Positions 41,023 to 52,528 of a stretch of 64,000 nucleotides of DNA are shown here, in pieces. Each line of letters begins with the position of its first letter. The first letter of the stretch is position 1. Origin of the DNA: Kitasatospora sp. GAS204B (lineage in GTDB: Bacteria > Actinomycetota > Actinomycetes > Streptomycetales > Streptomycetaceae); the NCBI RefSeq assembly GCF_029892155.1, contig NZ_JARZAG010000020.1, positions 109,508 to 173,507 on the forward strand. The letters run 5' to 3'. Both the position numbers and the translations under genes were made by a program. The notes under the pieces are model-generated. The model worked only from the letters and a program-made list of their open reading frames with translations, was not told the origin of the DNA and ran no database searches.

Positions 41023-41787
41023 GCCCCCTCGGTGGTGTGGTGTGGTGATGCGGCCCTGCGCAACAAGATCGAATCTACTGGGTGGACCGTTGCCGTTGTG
41101 ACAAGTTCACCATCCGACGCTATGTCGACATGGCAATTTGGCGTGATGCATTCGATCACGAAGCGTGGCACCCGTCGACCCCTCTGGGAAGGGGGCAGGT
41201 GGGTCGATGGCTGGTTGCTGTACGGCGGATCCGCTGTGCTGACGGATCGTCGGGCTCTCGGAGGCCGGTGGCCTGGAGGTATCACGAGCTGTCGCGTGGT
41301 CGGCCGAAACTGACTGAAAACAGGTGTTGCGGAGCCGGGCGTGCGCCGCCCGCGTGCGCCTGGCGCACCGGGCCTGAGCGCCCCGACCGCCCGGTGCCGG
41401 CCGACGGCCGTCCCCGCGGCTGGGTGGGTGACCCGCCGGAGGCGGCGCGGGTGAGGTTGGAGCCGGCTCGAACAGGCCATGCCGCCTCGGCCCTACCGGT
41501 CCCGGCGCTGACTTTCGCGACGACTGATCGCGCGGCCAACAATCTCTGTATTCAAACTTATGATCACAGAAATCGTGACCGAAGAAGCAGGATTGCCTTT
41601 TTCTGTCTCGCGTCTCGGGTTGTGCCTCGCCGCGCATTGGTCACAGTCGGAGCAGCCGCCCCGACTGCCCATTCGGCCACGCCATCGGTGTGGCGGCTCC
41701 GGCCGGCCGTGACCGTTGCCCGCCTCCACACTTGAACGACCTTCCCACCCCTCGCGGACGTGATTTTCCATCCACACTTGAACGGCC
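41023..41787. other. adpA upstream regulatory region
   Basis: 765 bp without a convincing gene between adpA and the HAD gene. TGGCGTGATG at 41139-41148 fits the AdpA consensus TGGCSNGWWY at 9 of 10 positions and may allow autoregulation. A TAGATT -10-like element on the minus strand (41069-41074) has no good -35. Long leaders are usual for adpA. GC content drops around 41100-41160 and 41520-41590. Confidence 0.5.
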
Positions 41788-42597
41788 TCAACCGACCACG
41801 GCGGCCCGCTCGTTCGAAACCTCCCGCGCGGTCCCCAGCTGTGGGGTTTCGAGGCGCGGGGTCTTGAGGTACCGGCTCCCCGGGTGCGGGGTCCCGACTG
41901 TCGGCACCGCCGCCGGGCCGCTCAACTCCTGTTCCGCCAGGACCAGCGCGATGGCCTCGGGCAGACCTGGTGCGCAGAGCGTCGGCCGGTAACTCCGCTC
42001 CGACCAGCGACGTCCGTGCCGCAGCCAGACGCTCCGGATGCCCGCAAGGTCGGCTCCCGCGATGTCGGCCGGTCCGTGGTCGCCGATCACCCAGGCCTCG
42101 GCGGCCCAGGCGTCGGCGAGGCCGACCCCGCAGCGCTGCGCGGCGATCTCGAAGATCAGCGGGTCCGGCTTGGCGCAGCCGGCCTCCTCCGACACCACCC
42201 AGGCGTCCACCAGCGCGCCGAGCCCGGTGCGCCGGATCTTCTCCAGCTGCGGGCCGGTCCCGCCGTTGCTGACGATGGCGATGGTCCAGCCCGCCGTCCG
42301 TGCCGCCCGGAGCGCCTGCACGTGGGAATTCGGACAGCTGATATGAGAATTGATCCCCCGCCGGTAGTGCGCGACCAGCCCGTCCATGGACAGCTTCAGG
42401 CCGTACCGCCGCCGTATCGCACTCAGCACCGTGTCCCGCGGGACGTAGCCGCCTCCGTCGAGCAGGCAGAGCCAGTCGAGGTCGCCTGGTGGCAGTCCGT
42501 ACTCGCTGAGCAGCCCGGCAGCCCAGGCGCGGAAGGCGGCATCGCGTGGGAGCAGGGTGTTGTCGAGGTCGAGCAGGAGTAGCGGCATGCGGTGCAT
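41788..42597 (-). CDS. HAD-superfamily hydrolase
   Basis: A 269-residue phosphatase-like protein. Motif I LLLDLDNTLLP holds both catalytic aspartates; motif II is TIAIVSNGGT; motif III Lys is in AGCAKPDPLIFEIAAQRCG; motif IV is WVIGDHGPADIAGADLAGIRSVWL. The cap is small and helical, as in HAD-IA enzymes. The last ~45 residues are a Pro/Thr-rich tail unlikely to matter for catalysis. ATG at 42597 or 42588. The substrate cannot be read. It faces away from the universal stress protein gene. Confidence 0.87.
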   Translation of the reverse strand: MHRMPLLLLDLDNTLLPRDAAFRAWAAGLLSEYGLPPGDLDWLCLLDGGGYVPRDTVLSAIRRRYGLKLSMDGLVAHYRRGINSHISCPNSHVQALRAARTAGWTIAIVSNGGTGPQLEKIRRTGLGALVDAWVVSEEAGCAKPDPLIFEIAAQRCGVGLADAWAAEAWVIGDHGPADIAGADLAGIRSVWLRHGRRWSERSYRPTLCAPGLPEAIALVLAEQELSGPAAVPTVGTPHPGSRYLKTPRLETPQLGTAREVSNERAAVVG

Positions 42598-43095
42598 GCT
42601 GCCAGTGCCGACGGGGTGGAGGAAGCGTGCCTGCCTCGCGATCGTCCGGCTGCGGTCCGGGTCCGGTCCTGCCGCGTTGCGGTCGCCTTCCTGTCTGCGG
42701 CGCCGTTCTGCTCCAGCTGTCGTCCCACGGCTGCCTCTGGTGTCACAGGAGTCCTATGGAGCCCCACGGGTATCTGAACTTCGCGAGTCCGGTGTGTGGC
42801 CGACCTGTTGCATCGACAGACTCCGTCAGGCAAGCTCCAGGGAACCGCGAGCAGGCGGGGCGTGATCTCGCCGTTACGGGGCGCGCACCGATAACCTCGC
42901 GCCGCCGCCATTAGCGGGATCGTTGTCGTACTTAGCCGCAAAGGCTGGGCGGCTGCGTCCGCCCGTCGTACTCTGAAAGGAACAGGTCACTTACGGTGCT
43001 GCTCGGCCTCAACCGACTACGTGCCAATGAATGGCCTGCCGCCTGGGCAGCGCTGTCCTTCCTGTCGGCCCATCTCACTCGAAGAGTCGCGATTC
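42598..43095. other. Intergenic region upstream of the stress-protein gene
   Basis: 498 bp between divergent genes. I see a possible 37-codon ORF (GTG 42996 to TGA 43109) preceded by AAAGGAACAGG and overlapping the start of the stress-protein gene in another frame; see findings. Otherwise no gene, RNA or clear repeat. Confidence 0.4.
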
Positions 43096-43881
43096 ATGGC
43101 CGGTTTTGAGTCTCCCCGATCCACGGACCCGTTCCGCATTCCCGGCGCCGCGGATTTCTCCGCCACGGATTCGCAGCCCGATTCCGAGCGGTCCCAGCAA
43201 GCAGGACATGAATCGCGGTCGCCGCGATCACCGCAGTCAGTTACCGGCGGCGCAAAGGTGCGCCGGGGTTGGCCCAAGCCACGGCAGCGTCGCGAGGAGT
43301 CGGCAGCCGCTGCGGCGGGCGATTCGGATGGTGCCGGCACCGCAGCAGGTGCCGGCAAGGATGGTGGAGGCGACGTGAAGTCCCGGCACTCCAAGCAGCC
43401 TGCCTCGCTCGGCGAGCAGGCTCCCGGCGTCCAGCCCGATGCGGTCCGGTCGTGTGACCCGGCGTTCCAGCACGGCGTGGTGGTCGGCTTCGACGGTTCG
43501 CTGTCCAGTGAACGGGCGCTCGCCTACGCGGTGGGCATGGCCCGCCGCTCCCGGTGCGGCCTGGTCATCGTGCACGTGGCCAACCGTCTGCCCGCGACGG
43601 TCTGGGCGGGCTGTGAACCCCCCGTCTTCGTCGACATGCCCGACCACCGCAGCGAGATCATGGGCCTGGAACTGGCCTGCGCGGACTTCCTCGCCGGGGT
43701 CCCGTGGATCCTGATCGAGCGCGGGGGCGACATCTGCCACGAGATCGAGGAGGTCGGCAAGGAGTACGCCGCCGACGCGATCGTGGTCGGCACCACACGC
43801 GGCCTGCTCGGGCGCCTCTTCGGCTCGGTGGCCGGCCGGCTCGCCCGCCGGGCCAACCGCCCGGTGATCGTGATCCCCTGA
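43096..43881 (+). CDS. Universal stress protein (UspA family) with a long N-terminal extension
   Basis: A 261-residue protein. Residues about 1-125 are an unstructured Ser/Arg/Ala/Gly-rich extension; the rest is one UspA domain starting HGVVVGFDGSLSSERALAYAVGMARRS and ending with the nucleotide loop VVGTTRGLLGRLFGSVAGRLARRANRPVIVIP, which fits G-2X-G-9X-G(S/T), so ATP binding is plausible. ATG 43096 is the first ATG with GAAGAG upstream; a 25-residue in-frame extension upstream is less likely. The extension is about as long as the domain, unusual for this family. A 15-bp repeat array overlaps the stop codon. Confidence 0.82.
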   Translation: MAGFESPRSTDPFRIPGAADFSATDSQPDSERSQQAGHESRSPRSPQSVTGGAKVRRGWPKPRQRREESAAAAAGDSDGAGTAAGAGKDGGGDVKSRHSKQPASLGEQAPGVQPDAVRSCDPAFQHGVVVGFDGSLSSERALAYAVGMARRSRCGLVIVHVANRLPATVWAGCEPPVFVDMPDHRSEIMGLELACADFLAGVPWILIERGGDICHEIEEVGKEYAADAIVVGTTRGLLGRLFGSVAGRLARRANRPVIVIP

Positions 43882-43937
43882 AGCAGGGTCAACTGAAGCA
43901 GGGTCAACTGGAGCACGGTCGACTGGAGCACGGTCGA
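43878..43937 (+). repeat. Four 15-bp tandem repeats over the stress-protein stop codon
   Basis: Two copies of CTGAAGCAGGGTCAA (43878, 43893) and two of CTGGAGCACGGTCGA (43908, 43923). The first copy contains the stop codon TGA. The two subtypes imply stepwise duplication. Confidence 0.92.
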
Positions 43938-45389
43938 CTGGGGTGGAGACCAGGTTCGAGGTAGGCGCGGCCGTGGGCGAATGCGGCGGGCAGAACATTC
44001 GAACGGCGGTCATTCGAAGCACATGGGATGCGGCGGCCTCGGCGCCGCCGTTACACCGGGTGTGCCGCCAGGCGCCGTTGGTCCTCGAGCCTGGCCGTTC
44101 CGGCTACGCCGCTCGCTCTGGGCGCTGCCGTCACCCTGGCGCCCTCGGCATCCTCGATCCGCTGACGACGGTCACTGTGACCGACCCCTTAACTCCTGGG
44201 TGCTGCACCGGACTACGGCGGACCGATGCCAATGGTTCCTCCACCCACTCGCCAGCGCAGTACGCCATCGCAGGCGAGCAGACCACGACGGCTCCGGCCC
44301 AAGCCCAAGCCAAGCCCCCGCCGGCCCCGCCGTCCTGTCAGCCTCAGGGGCCCCGCCAGCAACGGGACATCCGGGGCCCTCGGTTCTCCGGCGGGCCGAT
44401 GTCTCCAAGTCGACTCTGACATTGAGTCAACTTCTCAAAAGACCAGCCGATATTCAGCCAATCTGCATCCGTCTTCTATCTTTCCCATTTCCGCCACCTA
44501 CTTCATCGCCTTCTCCGCCCGCTCGCGGTCCTCGCGCTTGCGCGCGGCCTCGCTCCACGACGCGAGGCGCCAGAGTCGGTGCTCGCCCTGGTCAGTTCCC
44601 GGGTGTAGTCGCCGGTTCCGAGTCGCCTGCCTGAGGACTCCACCGGGCCTCGGCCGCACTGCCCGACGCTGACGGACAGTCAGTCACTGCACCCCTGGCG
44701 CCCAGTCGAGCCCACAATCAACGGCACCTCGCCAGCAGACCGTCAGGACAACGCCGCGCCAGCCCATGCCCCAGCCGCCGACCAGCGCGGGCGGAGGACA
44801 GCGGCAGCTCGGCCACTGGAGACGCAGACCCACTACCGGCGCCAAGCCGGCCGCTGGTCCCGGCGCCGTGTCAGCGGTGACCCGGCAGCCGCTGCGGCGG
44901 GCCCACGCGGCTCCCTGTCACGCCTCACCAGCGTGGACACGGGCACGGAGGCATCATGCGCCGGCGATCGATGCCAGCACGCCCCTGGAGTCTGGCACGC
45001 TCCTCGCATACACCCACTCATACGAGGGGACGCCCAATCCACCGGCGCAAGTGCTCGCCCCTGCAGCGATCCTCGGTCTCTCTTCACACATCGCACCGCC
45101 CAGCTGTACACCCGGGGCATTGCGCCGCACGCTGCTCAGTCGCCCTACCCGAAGCGCTATCCGTGGCTCTGGTCGCCAGGAGCAACGCACCGACTCCCGT
45201 GGCACGTTGGGCTCACTCCCGGGGCATGGTGGCTCACGCCCGGGGCTTCCACACGTTGGTGACATCAATACCCGCGCTGGCCGGCCTCAGCTCCCGCCCA
45301 GCGGCGTCCGCCCTGGCCTTGACCGACCTTGATCGGCCTTGACCGGATGGGGAGCGTGCAGCTGGTGCAGAGGCCTCGCCCAAATTGTC
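43938..45389. other. Gene-poor region
   Basis: About 1.45 kb with only short, low-quality open frames on both strands; codon third positions are not GC-enriched in any long frame. One exception is a 30-codon minus-strand segment ending in TAG at 44499-44501 whose third positions are nearly all G or C; it may be the tail of a decayed gene. No tRNA, repeat array or mobile-element sign seen. Confidence 0.5.
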
Positions 45390-45413
45390 CTCTGCCAGGG
45401 CGCTCTGGCAGAG
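45390..45413 (-). terminator. Terminator of the acyl-CoA dehydrogenase gene
   Basis: CTCTGCCAG, loop of 6, CTGGCAGAG, followed on the minus strand by an AATTTG stretch. It lies 64 nt downstream of the stop at 45478. Confidence 0.75.
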
Positions 45414-45477
45414 AACAGCTCGGGGCGGCGACCATCCACCATCTCTCGTGTCTTCGCCAGCAGTTGAGTGACGACAG

Positions 45478-46668
45478 TCAGGAAGTCATGCCCAACTCCC
45501 GCGCGATCAGCATCCGCTGGACCTCGGAGGTGCCCTCCCCGATCTCCAGGATCTTGCTGTCGCGCCAGAAACGGGCGACGGGGTACTCGTTCATGAAGCC
45601 GTAGCCGCCGTGGATCTGGGTGGCCTCGCGGGCGTTGTCGACCGCGGCTTCGGAGGAGTAGAGCTTCGCGATGGCGGCCTCCTTCTTGAAGGGTTCGGCG
45701 AGCAGCAGCCGGGAGGCCGCGTCCCGCCAGGCGAGGCGTGAGAGGTGCGCGCGCATCTCCATGTCGGAGATCTTGAACTGGATGGCCTGGTTGGCCCCGA
45801 TCGGGCGCCCGAAGGCGCGCCGGGTGGCTGCGTACTGGAGTGACTGGTCGACGCAGCCCTGGGCCAGACCGGTGGACAGGGCCGCGATGGCGATGCGGCC
45901 CTCGTCGAGGATCCGCAGGAACTGGGCGAAGCCGCGGCCGCGCTGGCCGAGCAGGTTGGCTTCGGGAACTCGGCAGTCGGTGAAGGACAGTTCGCGGGTG
46001 TCGGAGGCGTTCCACCCGACCTTGGAGTACTTCTTCGACACCTGGAACCCGGGGGTGCCGACAGGCACGATGATGGACGAGATCTCCCGCTTCGACGAGC
46101 CTTCTCCCCCGCCTTCACTCGAACGAGCGATCGGTTCGGTCAGTGCGGTGACGGTGACCAGACCGGTGATGTCGGTGCCGGAGTTGGTGATGAAGCACTT
46201 CGTGCCGTTGATCACCCACTCCCGGGTGGTCTCGTCGAACCGGGCGGTGGTCCGGGTGGCACCGGCGTCCGAGCCGCCCTCGGGCTCGGTCAGGCCGAAA
46301 GCCCCGAGCATCTCACCGGAGGCGAGCCGGGGCAGCCACTCCCGCTTCTGCTCCTCGGTGCCGAAGCGGAAGATCGGCATCGCGCCGAGCGACACGCCGG
46401 CCTCCAGGGTGATGGCCACCGAGGAGTCCACCCGGGCGAGTTCCTCCAGCGCGAGGCAGAGCGCGAAGTAGTCGCCGCCCATGCCGCCGTACTCCTCCGG
46501 GAACGGCAGGCCGAACAGGCCCATCCGTCCCATCTCCTTGACGATCTCGTACGGGAACTCCTCCCGCTCGTAGAACTCGCCGATCGTCGGGGCGACCACG
46601 TCGTTGGCGAACTCGGCGACCGTGCGGCGCAGTTCCTCGTACTCGGAATCCAGGCGGTGGTCGAGCAT
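45478..46668 (-). CDS. Acyl-CoA dehydrogenase, isovaleryl/short-branched type
   Basis: A 396-residue flavoenzyme of full length. N-terminal helices, then the FAD/substrate segments AFGLTEPEGGSDAGATRTTA and WVINGTKCFITNSGTD, followed by the C-terminal helix bundle with RRAFGRPIGANQAIQFKISDMEMRAHLSRLAWRDAA and the conserved QIHGGYGFMNEYPVARFWRD.KILEIGEGTSEVQRMLIAREL. It oxidises an acyl-CoA to its 2-enoyl form; with its neighbours isovaleryl-CoA to 3-methylcrotonyl-CoA is the most likely reaction. GGAGG precedes ATG 46668. About 25 residues (EPIARSSEGGGEGSSKRE) form an unusual inserted loop in the beta domain. Confidence 0.93.
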   Translation of the reverse strand: MLDHRLDSEYEELRRTVAEFANDVVAPTIGEFYEREEFPYEIVKEMGRMGLFGLPFPEEYGGMGGDYFALCLALEELARVDSSVAITLEAGVSLGAMPIFRFGTEEQKREWLPRLASGEMLGAFGLTEPEGGSDAGATRTTARFDETTREWVINGTKCFITNSGTDITGLVTVTALTEPIARSSEGGGEGSSKREISSIIVPVGTPGFQVSKKYSKVGWNASDTRELSFTDCRVPEANLLGQRGRGFAQFLRILDEGRIAIAALSTGLAQGCVDQSLQYAATRRAFGRPIGANQAIQFKISDMEMRAHLSRLAWRDAASRLLLAEPFKKEAAIAKLYSSEAAVDNAREATQIHGGYGFMNEYPVARFWRDSKILEIGEGTSEVQRMLIARELGMTS

Positions 46669-46837
46669 CTGATCCTCCAGTGGTTCGCCCGGGCGAGTGA
46701 TCCGGGCGCAGAGTGGTGCGGATGGCAGTAGGGAGGCGACCGGCGCATGCGGGTGGCGCGCACCGGTTCGCGGTTGCAGGGCGCGCCGACCGTGTGCTGT
46801 CAGCGCTCTCCTGTGATGACGATCGATCAGTTCGACG

Positions 46838-46862
46838 TGGCATCGTCATTCCAGTGATGCCA
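46838..46862 (-). promoter_or_regulatory. Inverted repeat after the HMG-CoA lyase gene
   Basis: TGGCATC...GATGCCA with an 11-nt centre starts 11 nt past the lyase stop and 170 bp before the dehydrogenase start. It may be a terminator or an operator for a separate dehydrogenase promoter. Confidence 0.4.
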
Positions 46863-46872
46863 ATCGGTCCGG

Positions 46873-48002
46873 TCACCGGGTAGCGGCGGTACTCCCGGTC
46901 GGGCCGACCAGCGCCTGCACCGCGCGGGACGGGCTGGGACGGCCGAGCTTCCCGGCCAGCCAGGCGCTGGTCGCCGCCAGCGCGGCGAGATCCACGCCGG
47001 TCTCGATGCCCAGGCCGTGCAGCATCCAGACCAGGTCCTCGGTGGCGAGGTTGCCGGTGGCGCTCTTCGCGTAGGGGCAGCCGCCGAGTCCGCCAGCGGA
47101 GGAGTCGACGACGGTCACCCCGTGGCGCAGCGCGGTGAGCGTGTTGGACAGTGCCTGTCCGTAGGTGTCGTGGAAGTGGACGGCGAGCTGTCCCACTGGC
47201 ACCCCGGCCCGCTCGAACGCGGCGAGCAGTCCGGCCACCTGGCCCGGCGTCGCGACGCCGATGGTGTCCCCGAGGCTCAACTCCGCGCAGCCCAACTCGA
47301 TCAGCCGCAGTCCGGCCTCGACGACCTGCTCGGGCGCGACCGGGCCCTCCCACGGGTCGCCGAAGCACATCGAGAGGTAGCCGCGCACGGTCAGGCCCTG
47401 CTCGGTCGCCCGCCCGACCACCGGACGGAACATCTCCAGCACCTCGGCCACCGAGCGGTTGAGGTTGCGCTGGGCGAACGTCTCGGTGGCGCTGGCGAAG
47501 ACGGCGAACTCGTCGGCGCCGTGCGCGAGCGCGCGGTCCAGGCCGCGCTCGTTGGGGACCAGCACCGGGAGCCGGAGCCCGGGGTACTGCCCGCGAAGCT
47601 CGGCCAGTTGGGGCATCAACTGCTCGGCGTCGGCCAACTGGGGGACCCACTTGGGGTGCACGAAGCTGGTCGCCTCGACGGTCCGCAACCCGGCGGCGGC
47701 GAGCCGGGCGATGAACTCGGCCTTCACCTCGACCGGGACCAGCGCGCTCTCGTTCTGCAGCCCGTCGCGGGCACCTACCTCGTGGATCCGCACCCGCGCC
47801 GGCAACGTCGGATCCCTGACCACATCGGGCAGACCCAGCTCCAGGGCCCCCGGCTCGTGGGCCGGGGCCCGGCCGCTGTCCGTCAGCGGTGCGGCCGCAG
47901 CGCTCGCACCGCTCGCACCGCTCGCGGTAGTCGCACCGTTCGCACGGTCGCTGCCGCTCGCGTCGCGCACGTCGTGGACCTTGCTCGAGCTCTGATCGGT
48001 CG

Positions 48003-48006
<4 letters not shown>
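46873..48006 (-). CDS. Hydroxymethylglutaryl-CoA lyase
   Basis: A 377-residue TIM-barrel lyase cleaving HMG-CoA to acetyl-CoA and acetoacetate, the last step of leucine degradation. Evidence: VRIHEVGARDGLQNESALVPVEVKAEFI (substrate/metal Arg-Asp pair), EATSFVHPKWVPQLADAEQLM, the metal His pair VHFHDTYGQAL, and the cysteine loop GGLGGCPYAKSATGNLATEDL. A ~55-residue Ala/Pro-rich head precedes the barrel, so a later start is possible. Its ATG overlaps the stop of the carboxylase alpha gene by 4 bp. Confidence 0.95.
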
Positions 48007-50399
<2,393 letters not shown>

Positions 50400-50400
50400 G

Positions 50401-50414
50401 GGAGGCGTTCCTCC
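50401..50414 (-). promoter_or_regulatory. Hairpin that can hide the alpha-subunit ribosome-binding site
   Basis: On the minus strand the Shine-Dalgarno GGAGG is followed by AACG and a perfect complement CCTCC directly before the ATG at 50399. The 5-bp stem with a 4-nt loop would sequester the ribosome-binding site. Confidence 0.55.
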
Positions 50415-50447
50415 GTGACGAGGGAGTGGTGCGACAGAGACGATCTG

Positions 50448-50474
50448 GAGGATCAAGAGGATCAAGAGGATCAG
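50448..50474 (-). repeat. Three 9-bp tandem repeats in the carboxylase intergenic leader
   Basis: GAGGATCAA twice and GAGGATCAG once, in the 201-bp gap between the beta and alpha carboxylase genes. Confidence 0.85.
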
Positions 50475-50600
50475 GAGGCGGTGTCGGTCGAGGGCCGGCG
50501 GCCCTCGACCGTGTCACGCGCGAACCGGCTCACGGCCGGGCCCACAACGGGGGCTTACAACGCAGGCCCACAACCGGCGGACAACGGGCTCACCTCCGGC

Positions 50601-52400
50601 CTACATCCGGAACACGCCGTACGGTGCCGGCGGCGCGAGCGGGGCGTTGGCACACGCGGTCAGCGCGAGGCCGACCACTGTCCGGGTGTCCATGGGGTCG
50701 ATCACGCCGTCGTCCCAGAGCCGAGCGGTGGCGTAGTACGCGTTGCCCTGACGCTCGTACTGCTCGCGGACGGGGCGCTTGAACTCCTCCTCCGCCGCGG
50801 TGGCCCACTCCTCGCCGCGCGCCTCGAACTGGTCGCGGCGGACGGTGGCGAGGACGGAGGCGGCCTGCTCGCCGCCCATCACCGAGATCTTGGCGCCCGG
50901 CCACATCCACAGGAAGCGAGGTGAGTAGGCCCGGCCGCACATCGAGTAGTTGCCGGCTCCGTACGAGCCGCCGATCACCACGGTCAGCTTCGGCACCCGG
51001 GTGCAGGCGACCGCCGTCACCATCTTCGCGCCGTGCTTGGCGATGCCGCCCGCCTCGTACTGCCGGCCGACCATGAAGCCGGTGATGTTCTGCAGGAAGA
51101 GCAACGGGATACCGCGCTGGTCGCACAGCTCGATGAAGTGCGCGCCCTTGAGCGCGGACTCGGCGAAGAGCACGCCGTTGTTGGCGACGATGCCGACCGG
51201 GTGCCCGTGGATCCGGGCGAACCCGGTGACCAGCGTGGCGCCGTACTCGGCCTTGAACTCGGCGAAGCGGCTGCCGTCGACCAGCCGGGCGATCACCTCG
51301 CGGACGTCGTACGGGGTGCGCGGGTCCACCGGGACCGCCCCGTACAGCTCGGCCGGGTCGACCGCGGGCGGCTCGACGGGGGCGAGCGGCCACGGCTGGG
51401 CCGAGCGCGGGCCGAGGCCGGCCACGATGGTGCGCACGATGTCGAGGGCGTGCGCATCGTCCTCGGCCAGATGGTCCGTCACCCCGGAGGTGCGGGAGTG
51501 CAGTTCGCCGCCACCGAGCTCCTCGGCGGTGACCACCTCACCGGTCGCCGCCTTCACCAGCGGCGGACCGCCCAGGAAGATGGTGCCCTGGTTGCGGACG
51601 ATCACCGCCTGGTCGCTCATCGCCGGGACGTAGGCGCCGCCCGCCGTGCACGAGCCGAGCACGGCGGCGATCTGCGGGATCCCGGCGCCGGAGAGCCGGG
51701 CCTGGTTGTAGAAGATCCGGCCGAAGTGGTCGCGGTCGGGGAACACCTCGTCCTGCATCGGCAGGAACGCACCGCCCGAGTCCACCAGGTACACGCAGGG
51801 CAGCCGGTTCTCCAGAGCCACCTCCTGCGCCCGCAGGTGCTTCTTCACCGTCATCGGGTAGTAGGTGCCGCCCTTGACGGTGGCGTCGTTGGCGACCACC
51901 ACGACCTCGCGGCCGGCCACCCGGCCGATCCCGGCGATCACTCCGGCCGCCGGGGCCGCGCCGTCGTAGAGACCGTCGGCGGCCAGCGGGCAGAGCTCCA
52001 GGAACGGCGAGCCCGGGTCGAGCAGGGTGTCCACCCGATCGCGGGGGAGCAGCTTGCCGCGCGCGGTGTGCCGCTCGCGGGCCTTGGCGCCACCGCCGAG
52101 CGCGGCGGTGTTCAGCTTGGCGCGCAGCTCCGCGACCAGGGCCTGGTGCGCCTCGGTGTTCGACCGGAAGACGGCGGAACCGGAGTCGACCGCAGAGCGC
52201 AGCCGGGGCGCCGGGGCCGCCGTGGCGGCGGCCGACACGGGTCGACCGCCAGCGGCGCCCGACAGCGGGCCGGGCCACGAGCCGGCCGGCGGACCGAACG
52301 GTGCGGAACCGGCCGCACCTGTGCCGGTCGCGGCTGCTCCCGTGGTGCCGGCGGCCTCCCATGGGTGCTGGGGGGTGAAGCCGGGGGTCGACAGGGCCAT
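50601..52400 (-). CDS. Acyl-CoA (probably 3-methylcrotonyl-CoA) carboxylase beta subunit
   Basis: A 599-residue carboxyltransferase. A ~75-residue Ala/Gly/Pro-rich head precedes the conserved part, which starts near FRSNTEAHQALVAELRAKL. Signatures: RERHTARGKLLPRDRVDTLLDPGSPFLEL, VLGSCTAGGAYVPAMSDQAVIV, EELGGGELHSRTSGVTDHLAEDDAHALDIVR (typical of MCC beta) and IGGSYGAGNYSMCGRAYSPRFLWMWPGAKISVMGG. With the alpha subunit it converts methylcrotonyl-CoA to methylglutaconyl-CoA. First gene of the minus-strand leucine cluster, reading away from the TetR gene. GGAG lies before ATG 52400. Confidence 0.93.
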   Translation of the reverse strand: MALSTPGFTPQHPWEAAGTTGAAATGTGAAGSAPFGPPAGSWPGPLSGAAGGRPVSAAATAAPAPRLRSAVDSGSAVFRSNTEAHQALVAELRAKLNTAALGGGAKARERHTARGKLLPRDRVDTLLDPGSPFLELCPLAADGLYDGAAPAAGVIAGIGRVAGREVVVVANDATVKGGTYYPMTVKKHLRAQEVALENRLPCVYLVDSGGAFLPMQDEVFPDRDHFGRIFYNQARLSGAGIPQIAAVLGSCTAGGAYVPAMSDQAVIVRNQGTIFLGGPPLVKAATGEVVTAEELGGGELHSRTSGVTDHLAEDDAHALDIVRTIVAGLGPRSAQPWPLAPVEPPAVDPAELYGAVPVDPRTPYDVREVIARLVDGSRFAEFKAEYGATLVTGFARIHGHPVGIVANNGVLFAESALKGAHFIELCDQRGIPLLFLQNITGFMVGRQYEAGGIAKHGAKMVTAVACTRVPKLTVVIGGSYGAGNYSMCGRAYSPRFLWMWPGAKISVMGGEQAASVLATVRRDQFEARGEEWATAAEEEFKRPVREQYERQGNAYYATARLWDDGVIDPMDTRTVVGLALTACANAPLAPPAPYGVFRM

Positions 52401-52468
52401 TCCAAGAGCTCCTTGCTCCAGGAACCAGCGGTCGCGGCGGCCGGTAGGCCCGACGCCCGCAGGTTAAT

Positions 52469-52500
52469 GGTGGTTAACTCCTGCGGTCAGGTTAACCACC
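52469..52500. promoter_or_regulatory. TetR operator between leucine cluster and its regulator
   Basis: GGTGGTTAAC and GTTAACCACC form a perfect 10-bp inverted repeat with a 12-nt centre, in the 128-bp divergent gap. The right arm covers the -35-like TTAACC (52492-52497) of the TetR promoter; -10 TACGAT is at 52516-52521. Confidence 0.8.
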
Positions 52501-52528
52501 GATAACCGCCCTGTCTACGATGGGATTC

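Noticed and set aside
41010..41480. A 156-codon minus-strand frame directly upstream of adpA
   Set aside because: It overlaps the adpA start in another frame, lacks third-position GC bias and a ribosome-binding site, and has no recognisable domain.
43878..43937. A CRISPR array
   Set aside because: Units are 15 bp, directly adjacent without spacers, and no cas genes occur in the window.
43943..44634. Overlapping plus-strand open frames of 150-217 codons after the stress-protein gene
   Set aside because: No ribosome-binding sites, no third-position GC bias, and Arg/Ser/Pro-rich translations without domain-like pattern.
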